Assembly: GCF_024362765.1 (NCBI RefSeq)
Contig: NZ_CP093302.1
Location: forward strand, 1,332,001 to 1,396,000
Reading direction: 5' to 3'
From: Alkalihalobacillus sp. LMS6
GTDB lineage: Bacteria; Bacillota; Bacilli; Bacillales; Bacillaceae_D
Length of the DNA stretch: 64,000 nt
Program-made: the position numbers and the translations under genes
In this document: positions 36,020-45,097 of the stretch, in pieces
Layout of the letters: every line of letters starts with the position of its first letter
How positions within the stretch are numbered: the stretch's first letter is position 1
Notes under the pieces: generated by a model
Database searches by the model: none
Told to the model about the DNA's origin: nothing
The model's input: only the letters and a program-made list of their open reading frames with translations

Positions 36020-36070
36020 ATCGATCATCATTAATAAATACGTTTGCTGTGGGTAGTGCATAATTGTCAT
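35999..36070 (-). CDS. Micropeptide / possible regulatory leader (23 aa)
   Basis: ATG 36070 is preceded by AAAAGGAG with a seven-base gap. The frame has 23 codons and starts MTIMHYPQQTYLLMM. Its last codons (Asp-Glu-Val-Pro-Gly-Phe-Thr) and stop lie inside the first of the two hairpins above. That position suggests a regulatory leader; a functional micropeptide is the alternative. Confidence 0.5.
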   Translation of the reverse strand: MTIMHYPQQTYLLMMIDEVPGFT

Positions 36071-36130
36071 TTCCGACACTCCTTTTCTAGAATTTTCCAT
36101 TAAATAGGCATAAAAAATACAGGTTCATTG

Positions 36131-36150
36131 AAAAGGCAATTTTTTGCCCA
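36131..36150 (-). terminator. Weak hairpin between the first and second micro-frames
   Basis: On the minus strand GGCAA-AAAA-TTGCC is followed by TTTT. The stem has five base pairs; partial termination or processing is possible. Confidence 0.35.
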
Positions 36151-36195
36151 TCGTTTACCTGCTCACATACGTATCCGATTTAATGAGAATAGTAA

Positions 36196-36264
36196 TTAAC
36201 GTAAATCGCGTGAACAAAACGAGTCATATTGAATTGTTGTTGGACGTTTTAATGTGATCATCAT
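36196..36264 (-). CDS. Micropeptide (22 aa), first frame of the tiny operon
   Basis: The frame starts MMITLKRPTTIQY, with one Cys, and ends at 36196. AAAAGGAG lies nine bases before the ATG at 36264; a second ATG three bases later is equally possible. Hairpin CGATTTA..TAAATCG (36176-36208) covers its stop. No homologue is known to me. Confidence 0.45.
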   Translation of the reverse strand: MMITLKRPTTIQYDSFCSRDLR

Positions 36265-36297
36265 CTTGTTCATCTCCTTTTCGTTAATATAAAGTAA

Positions 36298-36326
36298 ATC
36301 ATAAACGATGTTCACAAATTTGTAAA
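36298..36326 (-). promoter_or_regulatory. Sigma-A promoter of the micropeptide operon
   Basis: On the minus strand TTTACA and TATGAT are separated by exactly 17 bases, about 34 bases before the first micro-frame. It is divergent from spo0B. Confidence 0.7.
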
Positions 36327-36400
36327 TATTTTTTTAATGAAATCTTTCAATTATTTTTAAATTTCCCCGATGATTTCGTCTCTGTTTGTCTTAATTTGTT

Positions 36401-36411
36401 TGTGCTATAAT
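36401..36411 (+). promoter_or_regulatory. Extended -10 promoter of spo0B-obg
   Basis: TGTGCTATAAT carries a perfect TATAAT with an upstream TGn extension, 53 bases before spo0B. The -35 is weak, as expected for an extended -10. Confidence 0.6.
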
Positions 36412-36463
36412 AGGAAAGATGTGCTGGATTCCGATTTTGAGTCCATCCAAAGGGGAGTTGACG

Positions 36464-36988
36464 ATGAAAAGCGATAAAGAGATAATCAAAGTTCTAAGTT
36501 CAATCCGTCATGATTGGTTGAATGTCATGCAGCTCATTAAAGGAAATGTTGCATTAGGGCATTATGACCGTGTGGATACGATTATCGCTGACGCTGTTTT
36601 TCAAACTGCTAATGAGAGTCGGTTGTGTAGTCTCGACCTACCGAAAACCGCAGTAACAATCTTAGAGAAAAAATATTCGCAAATGAACCACGTTTTGGAT
36701 ATTGAAGTTGATGGTGTTCTTTTTTCGTTAGCTAAATATGATGAACAGCTAGCGCACGCATTTTCGCAGTTCTTTTTATCATATGAGACGTTACTGGAAA
36801 ATGACACAAGTCAACTGCACATTGTCTTCACTTTTTTTGATTCTTCTTGTTTAATTGAAATCAGCTCTGACCATGATTTTAATAATGAAGAAGTGTTATA
36901 TAGGAGTTTAGAACCGTTAAACGATTGGTTTAAAATAGAAACTGTAAATAGTGATACGTTCGGCGTGACAGTACTTATTAATGTGTAG
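36464..36988 (+). CDS. spo0B: Sporulation phosphotransferase Spo0B
   Basis: A 174-residue phosphorelay protein that moves phosphate from Spo0F to Spo0A. The phospho-His lies in [15 protein letters not shown] (residue 16) in the helical hairpin; a degenerate kinase-like C-terminal domain follows. ATG 36464 has AAGGGGAG upstream. It is cotranscribed with obg, as in B. subtilis. Confidence 0.94.
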   Translation: MKSDKEIIKVLSSIRHDWLNVMQLIKGNVALGHYDRVDTIIADAVFQTANESRLCSLDLPKTAVTILEKKYSQMNHVLDIEVDGVLFSLAKYDEQLAHAFSQFFLSYETLLENDTSQLHIVFTFFDSSCLIEISSDHDFNNEEVLYRSLEPLNDWFKIETVNSDTFGVTVLINV

Positions 36989-37020
36989 CTGTCCAGAGCG
37001 TTTTAGAGGTGGAAAAGAAT

Positions 37021-38307
37021 ATGTTTATAGATAAAGTGAAAGTATATGCAAAAGGTGGCGACGGTGGAAACGGCATGGCCGCTTATCGTCGTGAAAAATA
37101 TGTGCCAGATGGTGGGCCTGCAGGTGGCGATGGCGGCCGTGGCGCTAATGTGGTCTTAAAAGTGGATGAAGGCCTACGGACACTAATGGATTTTCGATAT
37201 AACCGACATTTTAAAGCAAAACGTGGTGAACACGGGATGTCTAAAAGTATGCACGGGAAAAATGCAAAGGATTTAATTGTTTCTGTGCCACCCGGTACCA
37301 CTGTGACAGATGAGGCAACAGGTGCGCTAATTGCGGATTTAACTGAACATGGTCAAACGGCTATTGTCGCAAAAGGAGGCCGTGGCGGTCGTGGAAATAT
37401 TCGTTTTGCCACACCTGTTAATCCGGCTCCAGATCACGCTGAAAATGGTGAACCTGGAATTGAACGAGATATTATTCTTGAACTTAAAGTGCTTGCAGAT
37501 GTTGGTCTCGTAGGATTTCCTTCTGTAGGAAAATCAACATTACTTTCAATTGTTTCAGCGGCAAAGCCTAAAATTGCAGACTATCATTTTACAACGATCA
37601 CGCCTAACTTAGGTGTTGTTGATACAGCGGACAATCGTAGTTTTGTTATGGCTGATTTACCAGGATTAATTGAAGGGGCACATGAAGGTGTAGGCCTCGG
37701 TCATCAGTTCTTGAGACATATTGAACGAACGCGCGTTATTGTTCATTTAATTGATATGTCAGCCCTAGAGGGGAGAGATCCCATTGATGATTACAAGAAA
37801 ATCACAACAGAACTTGAGCAGTACAATTATCGCTTAACAGAGCGACCACAAATTGTTGTTGCCAATAAAATGGACATGCCTGGTGCAGCTGAAAACCTAG
37901 AACGATTTAAGCAGGAGATGGGTGATGATGTTAAAGTTCATTCTATGTCGGCAATTACGAGAGAAGGGGTCCGAGAACTTCTTTTAACGATAGCTGATGA
38001 ACTTGAACATGCGCCGGAGTTTCCGCTACACGATAAAGAAACAGATGAAGAGGCGAGAGTGGTTTATCGCCACGAAACACCTATTGAACCGTTTATTATT
38101 ACACGTGCAGATGATGGTGTGTTTGAAGTTGCTGGTGCCGAGCTAGAACGAGTATTTAAAATGACAGACTTCGCTCGAGATGAGTCCGTCCGTCGCTTTG
38201 CTCGTAAGTTGAGAAGAATGGGCGTCGATGCTTCTTTACGAGAAAAAGGAGCAAAAGACGGAGATATGGTCCGAATTATGAAATTTGAATTTGAATTTAT
38301 TGAATAG
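37021..38307 (+). CDS. obg: GTPase Obg (CgtA)
   Basis: A 428-residue essential ribosome-assembly and stress GTPase, the same length as in B. subtilis. The Gly-rich Obg fold ([16 protein letters not shown] and following) covers 1-158. The G domain has G1 [10 protein letters not shown]3 DLPGLIEGA and G4 NKMD. The C-terminal OCT domain begins near 345. ATG 37021 follows AGAGGTGG. It lies between spo0B and pheB. Confidence 0.97.
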   Translation: MFIDKVKVYAKGGDGGNGMAAYRREKYVPDGGPAGGDGGRGANVVLKVDEGLRTLMDFRYNRHFKAKRGEHGMSKSMHGKNAKDLIVSVPPGTTVTDEATGALIADLTEHGQTAIVAKGGRGGRGNIRFATPVNPAPDHAENGEPGIERDIILELKVLADVGLVGFPSVGKSTLLSIVSAAKPKIADYHFTTITPNLGVVDTADNRSFVMADLPGLIEGAHEGVGLGHQFLRHIERTRVIVHLIDMSALEGRDPIDDYKKITTELEQYNYRLTERPQIVVANKMDMPGAAENLERFKQEMGDDVKVHSMSAITREGVRELLLTIADELEHAPEFPLHDKETDEEARVVYRHETPIEPFIITRADDGVFEVAGAELERVFKMTDFARDESVRRFARKLRRMGVDASLREKGAKDGDMVRIMKFEFEFIE

Positions 38308-38343
38308 ACGTAGACAGTGAATGTGAATAGGGGGATACCAAAG

Positions 38344-38787
38344 GTGAGTGAGAACCAGTTTTTTCTTGTTAGAGAAGACATGTTAACGGATGCGATGCAG
38401 CGTACGTTAGAAGCGAAAGCCTTGCTTTCTACTGGAAAAGCAGCAAAAATCAACGAAGCCGTTCAACTTGTAGGCCTTAGTAGGAGTGCATTTTACAAAT
38501 ATAAGGATGGTATTTTCCCATTCCATTCCGTGAACAAAGAGAGAATTATTACGCTAATGATTAACCTTGAAGATCGATCTGGTACGCTATCGGATTTGTT
38601 GCAAATTGTGGCGAGTACAGGTGCAAATATTTTAACCATAAATCAAACGATTCCGCTTCAAGGTCGAGCTAGTATTACCTTATCAGTCGACACAGCCCCT
38701 ATCACAATGGGGCTGCATGAATTATTCGCAAAAATGAAATCGCTTGAAGCAGTCGAACGCGTAGAAATGGTTGGTTCTGGCTCATAG
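38344..38787 (+). CDS. pheB: ACT domain protein PheB
   Basis: A 147-residue protein, the same length as in B. subtilis. FFLVREDML at the N-terminus and VGLSRSAFYKYKDGIFPFH, a short HTH-like segment, precede a C-terminal ACT domain (LEDRSGTLSDLLQIVASTGANI). It is linked to aromatic/branched-chain amino-acid sensing, with no catalytic role shown. The GTG at 38344 is preceded by ATAGGGGG. Confidence 0.92.
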   Translation: MSENQFFLVREDMLTDAMQRTLEAKALLSTGKAAKINEAVQLVGLSRSAFYKYKDGIFPFHSVNKERIITLMINLEDRSGTLSDLLQIVASTGANILTINQTIPLQGRASITLSVDTAPITMGLHELFAKMKSLEAVERVEMVGSGS

Positions 38788-38809
38788 AGAGAAAAGGAGT
38801 GGATATTTG

Positions 38810-39688
38810 ATGAAGAAAATTGGTTTCTTAGGACCGAGAGGAACATTTACTGAAATGGCGGCAAAATTTATGTTTCCGCAAGATGAAAGAATTCCGTTAA
38901 AAACGATACCGAAAACAATTGATCTCGCTTTTAACAAAGGAACAGATTATGCAGTTGTCCCAATTGAAAATGCCATTGAAGGAACAGTAAATGTCACTTT
39001 AGATTATTTAATTCATCAAAAACCAATGCCTATTGTTGCGTCTGTATCAATTGGTATCGCGCATCATTTGTTAACAGCTTCAAGAAAAGACTTTGCGTCA
39101 CTAGCGCCTAAGAAGATCATTTCACACCCGCAAGCTTTGGCACAGTGTCATCGTTTTATTCAACAACACTTTCCTGATGTGACAATTGAGCATGCGGATT
39201 CAACTGCCCAAGCAGCCGCAGCTCTCGCCAAAAATCAGGATGAGGATGTATGTGTCATTGCAAACCGGGAAGCGGCGAATCTTTACGGATTAAAAATTGC
39301 TGCTGAAGATATTCATGATTACCGTGAAAATCAAACCCGCTTTCTTGTTGTATCTGCACATGCCGATGCGACACCAATCGTACCTCCAAGTGCGCAGACT
39401 GGTGAAGTAACAACTTTAATGATTACGTTGCCGTCAGATTTTACCGGCGCACTTCATCAAGTATTGTCCGCATTCGCTTGGCGAAAGTTAAACCTTTCTA
39501 AAATTGAATCGAGGCCTACAAAAACCGGTTTAGGAAACTATTTCTTTATTATTGATGTAGAACAATTAATGGATGATGTTCTCTTACCTGGAGCTATTGC
39601 TGAATTAAGTGCGCTAGGTTGTAAAGTTGATGTACTTGGAAGCTATTGTGCGTATAGCGATCAGCTCGTTCAGGCTGGAAAAGGTTGA
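38810..39688 (+). CDS. pheA: Prephenate dehydratase
   Basis: A 292-residue monofunctional enzyme of phenylalanine synthesis. GFLGPRGTFTE opens the catalytic domain, with VPIENAIEGTV and the Thr-Arg-Phe signature in ENQTRFLVVS. A C-terminal ACT regulatory domain follows, with GALHQVLSAF and KIESRPTKTGLGNY. The upstream AAAAGGAG favours ATG 38810. Last gene of spo0B-obg-pheB-pheA. Confidence 0.96.
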   Translation: MKKIGFLGPRGTFTEMAAKFMFPQDERIPLKTIPKTIDLAFNKGTDYAVVPIENAIEGTVNVTLDYLIHQKPMPIVASVSIGIAHHLLTASRKDFASLAPKKIISHPQALAQCHRFIQQHFPDVTIEHADSTAQAAAALAKNQDEDVCVIANREAANLYGLKIAAEDIHDYRENQTRFLVVSAHADATPIVPPSAQTGEVTTLMITLPSDFTGALHQVLSAFAWRKLNLSKIESRPTKTGLGNYFFIIDVEQLMDDVLLPGAIAELSALGCKVDVLGSYCAYSDQLVQAGKG

Positions 39689-39692
39689 TAGC

Positions 39693-39727
39693 AAAAAGTC
39701 TTTCGTTTTTTAACGAAAGACTTTTTT
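39693..39727. terminator. Bidirectional terminator between pheA and niaR
   Basis: AAAAAGTCTTTCGTT / AACGAAAGACTTTTT with a four-base loop. Confidence 0.95.
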
Positions 39728-39736
39728 TGCGCCTGC

Positions 39737-40279
39737 TTAATCTTCTTTAAGTAAAAACCCTTTTTCTTCAAGTTGTTTTAAGGCAATCTCAATCTGTGCC
39801 TCCGTTTTTGCTTCGACAAGATGTAAATGAACCCCGTTCGTCAGTTGTGATAATAAATTCGCTTTGTGTGTTTCTAAGCGCTCGCAAAAATCAGAAACGT
39901 CTTGTCGACTCGATAACCGTAGCGTACCGGTAATTTCTCCGTAAATCGCGTGTTCAATCGTTACATCTACAACGGTTAATCCGCAATCAACAAAGATATT
40001 CAGCTCTTCTTTCGTATCGCTAGGAGAATGTTGAACAGGGACTAATCGTTGAATTCGTTTTTCTTGTTTTTGTTGCAAGTATAAATACCCTTGAGCTGTA
40101 GAAAAAATTGGCTCTCCTTTTGCTTTCAAAATCGACATGTCTTGTACAATAACTTGTCGACTAACACCTGAACGCCTCGCTAAATCACTACCAGTTATCG
40201 GTTTTCCTTCTTCGATTAACCAATCTAGAATAGCGGAACGTCTTTCTGTTGAAATTAGTTTTTTTGATTGATTTTTCAA
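39737..40279 (-). CDS. niaR: Niacin-responsive repressor NiaR (YrxA)
   Basis: A 180-residue repressor, equal in length to B. subtilis YrxA. An N-terminal winged HTH (LARRSGVSRQVIVQDMSILKA) is followed by a 3H domain whose conserved histidines lie in IEHAIYGEI, LETHKANL and GVHLHLV. The TTG at 40279 has AAGGTGAT upstream and begins five bases after the nifS stop. It senses nicotinic acid and represses de novo NAD synthesis genes; nifS and divergent nadBCA are the expected targets. Confidence 0.93.
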   Translation of the reverse strand: MKNQSKKLISTERRSAILDWLIEEGKPITGSDLARRSGVSRQVIVQDMSILKAKGEPIFSTAQGYLYLQQKQEKRIQRLVPVQHSPSDTKEELNIFVDCGLTVVDVTIEHAIYGEITGTLRLSSRQDVSDFCERLETHKANLLSQLTNGVHLHLVEAKTEAQIEIALKQLEEKGFLLKED

Positions 40280-40284
40280 TGCTA

Positions 40285-41397
40285 TCACCTTATTAAGAGA
40301 GTCTTAAATGTATTGATTAAAAAAGAAATGTCTTCTTCTGTTGTGGGCTCACCAAAAGTAACCCTTACATATTGTTCGGCGAAGTCTTTTGAATACCCTA
40401 GTGCGCGTAAAGATTCGGGCGGTCCAGATTGTCCAGCTCGACAAGCAGAACCGACTGCAATGCACGCGCCAATTCGATCACACTCTAGCATAAATTGCTG
40501 ACCACTCCAGCCATTGATAAACAATCCTAAGTGAAACGGTAAGCGCTCTTGAACACCACATCCTACAAGAGTAACACGGTCAGTCAGTTCAGATAGAAGC
40601 TGAGTCTGAAAGCGTTGATGTCGATTCATCAGTTTCCCTTGGACGATCATCGCATGCTCTAAAGCAACGGTAAAAGCAGCAACGGCAGGGGTATCAACGG
40701 TGCCAGGACGCATGCCATATTCATGACGAACATGAGATAAGAAGGGTTTAAAATGATGCTCCCCAGAAACATACATAATCCCTAATCCTTTTGGTGCATA
40801 AAGTTTGTGGGCAGAAAAACTAGCTGCGTCAACTTGTGTTAAATCGATTGGGATTTTTCCTAGTGCTTGTACACAGTCGCTATGAAATAGTATACCATGT
40901 CGATGTAAAATCTCACTAAGAATGTCGATGTTTTGCAAAGTGCCAATTTCACTGGAAGCCATGCCGATGGAACAAATTATCGTGTCTTTTCTAATTTGAG
41001 ACAACAAAGACGTTAGGCAAACGCAGCCTTGTTGGTCAACATCAACATAATCAACTTCAAACCCTTGCGATTTCAAATATTGATAAGTGGACAAAATGGA
41101 TGGATGCTCTGTTTTAATCGTTAATAAGTGAGTGCCTTTATGAGAAAGAGCATTTGCTAGTGAAACGATCGCTAGAAAGTTTGCTTCTGAGCCAGATCCA
41201 GTAAAAAAAATTTCATCATCTTTTACACCCAGTTGTGACGCTATACGATGTCGGTAATCGTTTAAATGCCAATCAGCTTGAACCCCTAGTCTATGTACGC
41301 TAAGAGGGTTTGCATAGTACTCTTTTGCACACGTTGTATAGGTTTGAAGTGCTTCTTCTGACATAGGTGAAGTAGAACTGTAATCAAAATACCGCAT
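40285..41397 (-). CDS. nifS: Cysteine desulfurase NifS of the NAD operon
   Basis: A 370-residue PLP enzyme. The start MRYFDYSSTSPM, the sulfur-donor context and the PLP Lys in SFSAHKLYAPKGLG are typical. The loop with GSACRAGQSGPPESL holds the reactive Cys. In B. subtilis the NAD-locus NifS matures the Fe-S cluster of NadA. It is divergent from nadB and upstream of niaR. Confidence 0.93.
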   Translation of the reverse strand: MRYFDYSSTSPMSEEALQTYTTCAKEYYANPLSVHRLGVQADWHLNDYRHRIASQLGVKDDEIFFTGSGSEANFLAIVSLANALSHKGTHLLTIKTEHPSILSTYQYLKSQGFEVDYVDVDQQGCVCLTSLLSQIRKDTIICSIGMASSEIGTLQNIDILSEILHRHGILFHSDCVQALGKIPIDLTQVDAASFSAHKLYAPKGLGIMYVSGEHHFKPFLSHVRHEYGMRPGTVDTPAVAAFTVALEHAMIVQGKLMNRHQRFQTQLLSELTDRVTLVGCGVQERLPFHLGLFINGWSGQQFMLECDRIGACIAVGSACRAGQSGPPESLRALGYSKDFAEQYVRVTFGEPTTEEDISFLINTFKTLLIR

Positions 41398-41432
41398 ACC
41401 TGCTCCTTAAAAATGTAGTTGTGTTTTCTTTT

Positions 41433-41461
41433 ATTCTATGTAAATATAGGTGACAAGACAA
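41433..41461 (-). promoter_or_regulatory. nifS-niaR promoter and likely NiaR operator region
   Basis: On the minus strand TTGTCT-17-TAGAAT is a good sigma-A promoter. Its -35 overlaps the near-repeated GACAAGACAAGTGTAA (41452-41467) in the 93-base nifS/nadB divergent region. Autoregulation by NiaR is known from B. subtilis; the exact operator here is inferred. Confidence 0.5.
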
Positions 41462-41490
41462 GTGTAAATTACATTGTAAGGAGGGAAGGT

Positions 41491-42984
41491 TTGAAAACAG
41501 TCATTATTATAGGTTCGGGTATAGCTGGTTTAATGGCAGCCCATCATCTTGCTGACGAGTGTAATGTGATTATTTTCACAAAGTCGGATTATAGAGATAG
41601 CAATTCTGCTCGTGCTCAAGGGGGGATAGCCGCTGCTGTGGCCTCTAACGATTATCCAAGAAACCATTTTGACGATACGATGCAAGCAGGGAAAGGCGTT
41701 AACGATGAGGTTCTTGTAGAAATGGTGACAAAAGAAGCGGTAGATCTTATTCATGAACTAGAAAATGCAGGTGTTGCATTTGAGAAAATAAACGGTGAAT
41801 ATACACTTGGTCAAGAAGGCGCTCATCAACATCACCGAATTCTTTTTGCAAATAATGATCAAACAGGTGACGCGATCGTGACGGCTCTCTGGAATCAAGT
41901 CAAAAATCGTGTCAACGTTTATGAACGTATGAATGTAATAGCGTTGAGCGTAAAGGACAAAGAAGTAACAGGGGTGCAAACTCCTTATGGAGTATGGGCA
42001 GCAGATGCGGTTGTTTTAGCGACTGGTGGAATTGGGCAGCTGTACGCATTTCATTCAAATGCACCTACCGCAACCGGAGAAGGAATGTATTTAGCCTATT
42101 GCGCAGGTGCTGTTTTAAAAGATATGGAATACATCCAATTCCATCCGACTATCTTAAAAAGCGCACGAGCTGTATTAATAAGCGAAGCTGTTCGAGGCGA
42201 GGGAGGACAGTTAATTAATAGTCAAGGTGAGAGAGTCTTGCGTCATTATCCAAAGATGGACTTAGAAGGAAGAGATGTAGTGGCAGCTGTTCTTCATAAG
42301 GCGTTACGAAATGGTGAACAAATTTACTTAGACGTACGCAAACTAAAAACGTTTAGCGAACGATTTCCGTTTATCAATCGAGCGTGTAAAGAGGAAGGCT
42401 TTGATCCAATGAAAGATCCTCTTCCTGTAATGCCGGGAGCTCATTTTGTTTGTGGAGGGGTTGAAGTAGATAAACATGGAAAAACAGCTGTTGAGCGATT
42501 ATACGCAATCGGTGAGGTTGCTTGCACAGGCATTCACGGATCGAATCGATTAGCGAGTAATTCGTTACTTGAAGCTGTTTATTTCGCGAAAAAGTGTGCA
42601 ACAGATATTTTGTCTAACGTTGAACAGAAGGAACATGGATATGACTTGGAACAACAACCTAGTCAAGCCCATGCGCTGCCTTCCCGTCAAGAACTACAGC
42701 AAAGAATGATGAGTCATGTAGGCATTGAACGAACAGCAAAAAGTTTAGTTGAAATGAAGACGTGGTTAGAGTCTTATCGCCAGTTCCCTACTTTACAAAG
42801 TGTTCCACTAGAGGATAAAGCGATGTTTGAACTAGCAAGTATCATCACATATGCAGCGATAGAAAGAGAAGAGTCAAGAGGTACACATCGGAGAAAAGAT
42901 TTTCCAAATGAATCAGTAAAATGGAGAAATCAAGCTATTACATTCCAACGTGGAATCATGTCGGTTTGCAAACGGGGAGGTTAA
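41491..42984 (+). CDS. nadB: L-aspartate oxidase
   Basis: A 497-residue flavoprotein that makes iminoaspartate for NAD. The N-terminal FAD motif reads IIIGSGIAGLMAA, followed by the SARAQGGIAAA segment and HRILFANN-like QHHRILFAN. HGSNRLASNSLLEA closes the FAD site. The TTG at 41491 has AAGGAGGGAAGG upstream; a longer frame toward 41419 lacks an SD. First gene of nadBCA. Confidence 0.95.
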   Translation: MKTVIIIGSGIAGLMAAHHLADECNVIIFTKSDYRDSNSARAQGGIAAAVASNDYPRNHFDDTMQAGKGVNDEVLVEMVTKEAVDLIHELENAGVAFEKINGEYTLGQEGAHQHHRILFANNDQTGDAIVTALWNQVKNRVNVYERMNVIALSVKDKEVTGVQTPYGVWAADAVVLATGGIGQLYAFHSNAPTATGEGMYLAYCAGAVLKDMEYIQFHPTILKSARAVLISEAVRGEGGQLINSQGERVLRHYPKMDLEGRDVVAAVLHKALRNGEQIYLDVRKLKTFSERFPFINRACKEEGFDPMKDPLPVMPGAHFVCGGVEVDKHGKTAVERLYAIGEVACTGIHGSNRLASNSLLEAVYFAKKCATDILSNVEQKEHGYDLEQQPSQAHALPSRQELQQRMMSHVGIERTAKSLVEMKTWLESYRQFPTLQSVPLEDKAMFELASIITYAAIEREESRGTHRRKDFPNESVKWRNQAITFQRGIMSVCKRGG

Positions 42985-42985
42985 C

Positions 42986-43819
42986 GTGAATTCTATTAAA
43001 CTACAACAATCAATTCGGGATTTTTTAGTTGAAGATATTGGCTATGGTGATAAAACGGCAGAATCCATATTTGATAATTCTATACCGATTGTAACAGCTC
43101 AGATGATTGCAAAAGATCATGGTGTTTTTTCTGGAAGTGAAGTGATTCATCTTTTTTATAACCAGTTAAACGAGTCGATTGAAACGAGTTGTAAAAAGAA
43201 AGAGGGAGAAATCGTTAAAAAGGGCGATGTCATCGCAGAATTTACAGGTGATGCAAGAACCATACTTCAAGGGGAACGCGTGTTATTAAATATCATACAA
43301 CGAATGTGTGGAATTGCTTCAATTGTTTATCGGGCAAACGAATGTTTAAACGATTCAAGCATTCGTATTTGTGATACTAGAAAAACGTTGCCAGGGTTGA
43401 GAATGTTTGATAAAGCTGCGTGCCGAGCTGGTGGGGGGTACAACCATCGTTTTGGACTTGATGACGGGGTGATGTTAAAAGAAAATCATATTGCTGCATG
43501 CGGATCGATTAAAGAAGCTGTTCAGCGGGTTAAAAGCATTCTAGGACCAATGGTAAAAATTGAAGTTGAAACAACAAATCAATCTGAAGTAGAAGAGGCC
43601 GTTGCGTCTGGAGTAGATGTGATCATGTTTGACCACGCTACGGCTGATCAAGTCAGACTTTATCAGCAGTTCGTGCCTGAAACAACGATAACGGAAGCTT
43701 CAGGGAATATTGATTTGAACAATATCCATACATTTGCTGGTACAGGTGTTCATTATATTTCTTTAGGGTTTTTGACACATTCTGTAAAAGCATTGGATTT
43801 AAGCTTGTTACTTAAATGA
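42986..43819 (+). CDS. nadC: Nicotinate-nucleotide pyrophosphorylase (quinolinate PRTase)
   Basis: A 277-residue enzyme that converts quinolinate and PRPP to nicotinate mononucleotide. The active-site RKTLPGLRMFDKAA and CRAGGGYNHRFGLDD, KEVETTNQSE-like segment and EASGNIDLNNI are family features. GTG 42986 begins one base after the nadB stop with GGGGAGG ahead. Confidence 0.95.
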   Translation: MNSIKLQQSIRDFLVEDIGYGDKTAESIFDNSIPIVTAQMIAKDHGVFSGSEVIHLFYNQLNESIETSCKKKEGEIVKKGDVIAEFTGDARTILQGERVLLNIIQRMCGIASIVYRANECLNDSSIRICDTRKTLPGLRMFDKAACRAGGGYNHRFGLDDGVMLKENHIAACGSIKEAVQRVKSILGPMVKIEVETTNQSEVEEAVASGVDVIMFDHATADQVRLYQQFVPETTITEASGNIDLNNIHTFAGTGVHYISLGFLTHSVKALDLSLLLK

Positions 43820-43881
43820 ATGTCATCACACAAAAACGTATGTCATTGGAAAAGTGACTCACTTGAGAAAGGATGAAAGAC

Positions 43882-44979
43882 GTGGCGATAACAAAAACCG
43901 TCTCTCTTCCCGATGAGTATCGCGCTCTATCGATGGAAGAAAAAATAAACAGAATCAAAGCTGCGAAAGCATTTTTCGGAGAACGTTTGTTCATTCCAGG
44001 GCATCATTATCAGAGAGAAGATGTGATTCAATTTGCTGATTTTACAGGAGATTCACTGCAGCTTGCAAAAAAATGTGGCGAAAGTAATGCAGAATTTATT
44101 GTGTTTTGTGGGGTCCATTTTATGGCAGAAACGGCAGACATTTTAACAAATTCCACGCAACGAGTGTTACTACCAGATTTAGCAGCAGGCTGTTCAATGG
44201 CGGATATGGCAACGCTCTCACAAACGAAGAGGGCTTGGAACACACTAACGGATATGTATGGAGATTCAATCGTGCCTCTTACCTACGTAAATTCTACGGC
44301 AGAAATTAAAGCATTTTGTGGTGAAAACGAGGGCGCTTGTTTAACTTCTTCAAATGCTAAAGAAATGGTTCAATGGGCATTGACTAAAAAGCAACGGATT
44401 TTATTTTTGCCAGATCAACACTTAGGGCGAAATACTGCATATGACTTAGGAATTCCGCTTTCGGAGATGGCCGTTTGGTGTCCAATAAAAAATGAACTGG
44501 AGTTTACAGATGAAGCGAATAGAGAGAATGTGCAAGTCATTCTTTGGAAAGGTCATTGTTCCGTTCATGAAAAATTTACCGTTAACCACATACAAGAATT
44601 ACGAAACAAAGATCCACAAACCAATATAATCGTTCATCCAGAGTGTAGCCATGAGGTCGTTCAAGCGGCTGATGAAGCAGGGAGTACCCATCACATTATT
44701 CAGATCATTGAAAAAGCTGAATCAGGAAGTAAATGGGCAGTAGGAACGGAAATGAATTTAGTAAATCGTTTGGCAATGAAGCATACTGATAAGACAATCA
44801 AGTCATTAAATCCTTATATGTGTCCTTGTTTAACGATGAATCGAATTGATATAGAGCACCTTTGCTGGTCACTTGATTCTTTAAAAAATGGAACGTATCA
44901 ATTCCAAATTAGTGTACCACCTGACATTTCCAAGTATGCAATGATTGCGCTAGATCGAATGTTAATTTCAGTGAAATAA
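43882..44979 (+). CDS. nadA: Quinolinate synthase
   Basis: A 365-residue [4Fe-4S] enzyme that condenses iminoaspartate with dihydroxyacetone phosphate. [13 protein letters not shown] is at the N-terminus. The cluster cysteines are likely among [16 protein letters not shown] and CPCLTMN. The ATG at 43873 touches the SD-like GAAAGG; GTG 43882 gives better spacing, so I prefer it. Cluster assembly by adjacent nifS is expected. Confidence 0.93.
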   Translation: MAITKTVSLPDEYRALSMEEKINRIKAAKAFFGERLFIPGHHYQREDVIQFADFTGDSLQLAKKCGESNAEFIVFCGVHFMAETADILTNSTQRVLLPDLAAGCSMADMATLSQTKRAWNTLTDMYGDSIVPLTYVNSTAEIKAFCGENEGACLTSSNAKEMVQWALTKKQRILFLPDQHLGRNTAYDLGIPLSEMAVWCPIKNELEFTDEANRENVQVILWKGHCSVHEKFTVNHIQELRNKDPQTNIIVHPECSHEVVQAADEAGSTHHIIQIIEKAESGSKWAVGTEMNLVNRLAMKHTDKTIKSLNPYMCPCLTMNRIDIEHLCWSLDSLKNGTYQFQISVPPDISKYAMIALDRMLISVK

Positions 44980-44997
44980 AAAATTACAACCTCTTCG

Positions 44998-45026
44998 GCA
45001 TATGCGATCCTTCATGTTCATATGAT
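44998..45026 (+). promoter_or_regulatory. Probable sigma-E promoter of safA
   Basis: GCATATG, a 14-base spacer, and CATATGAT fit the mother-cell sigma-E consensus (KMATAWW, CATAnnnT). A second CATATAGT at 45059-45066 may be another start. Confidence 0.65.
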
Positions 45027-45097
45027 TTTTTTAAGAGAACATTATGGAGATTGTACGCATATAGTGTACGAATGCCTATAACAGGGGGAATGACCCG

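Noticed and set aside
41491-41500. Longer nadB N-terminus starting near 41419
   Set aside because: It would precede the Rossmann motif by 24 unrelated residues and run through the nifS/nadB promoter region, whereas TTG 41491 has a strong SD.
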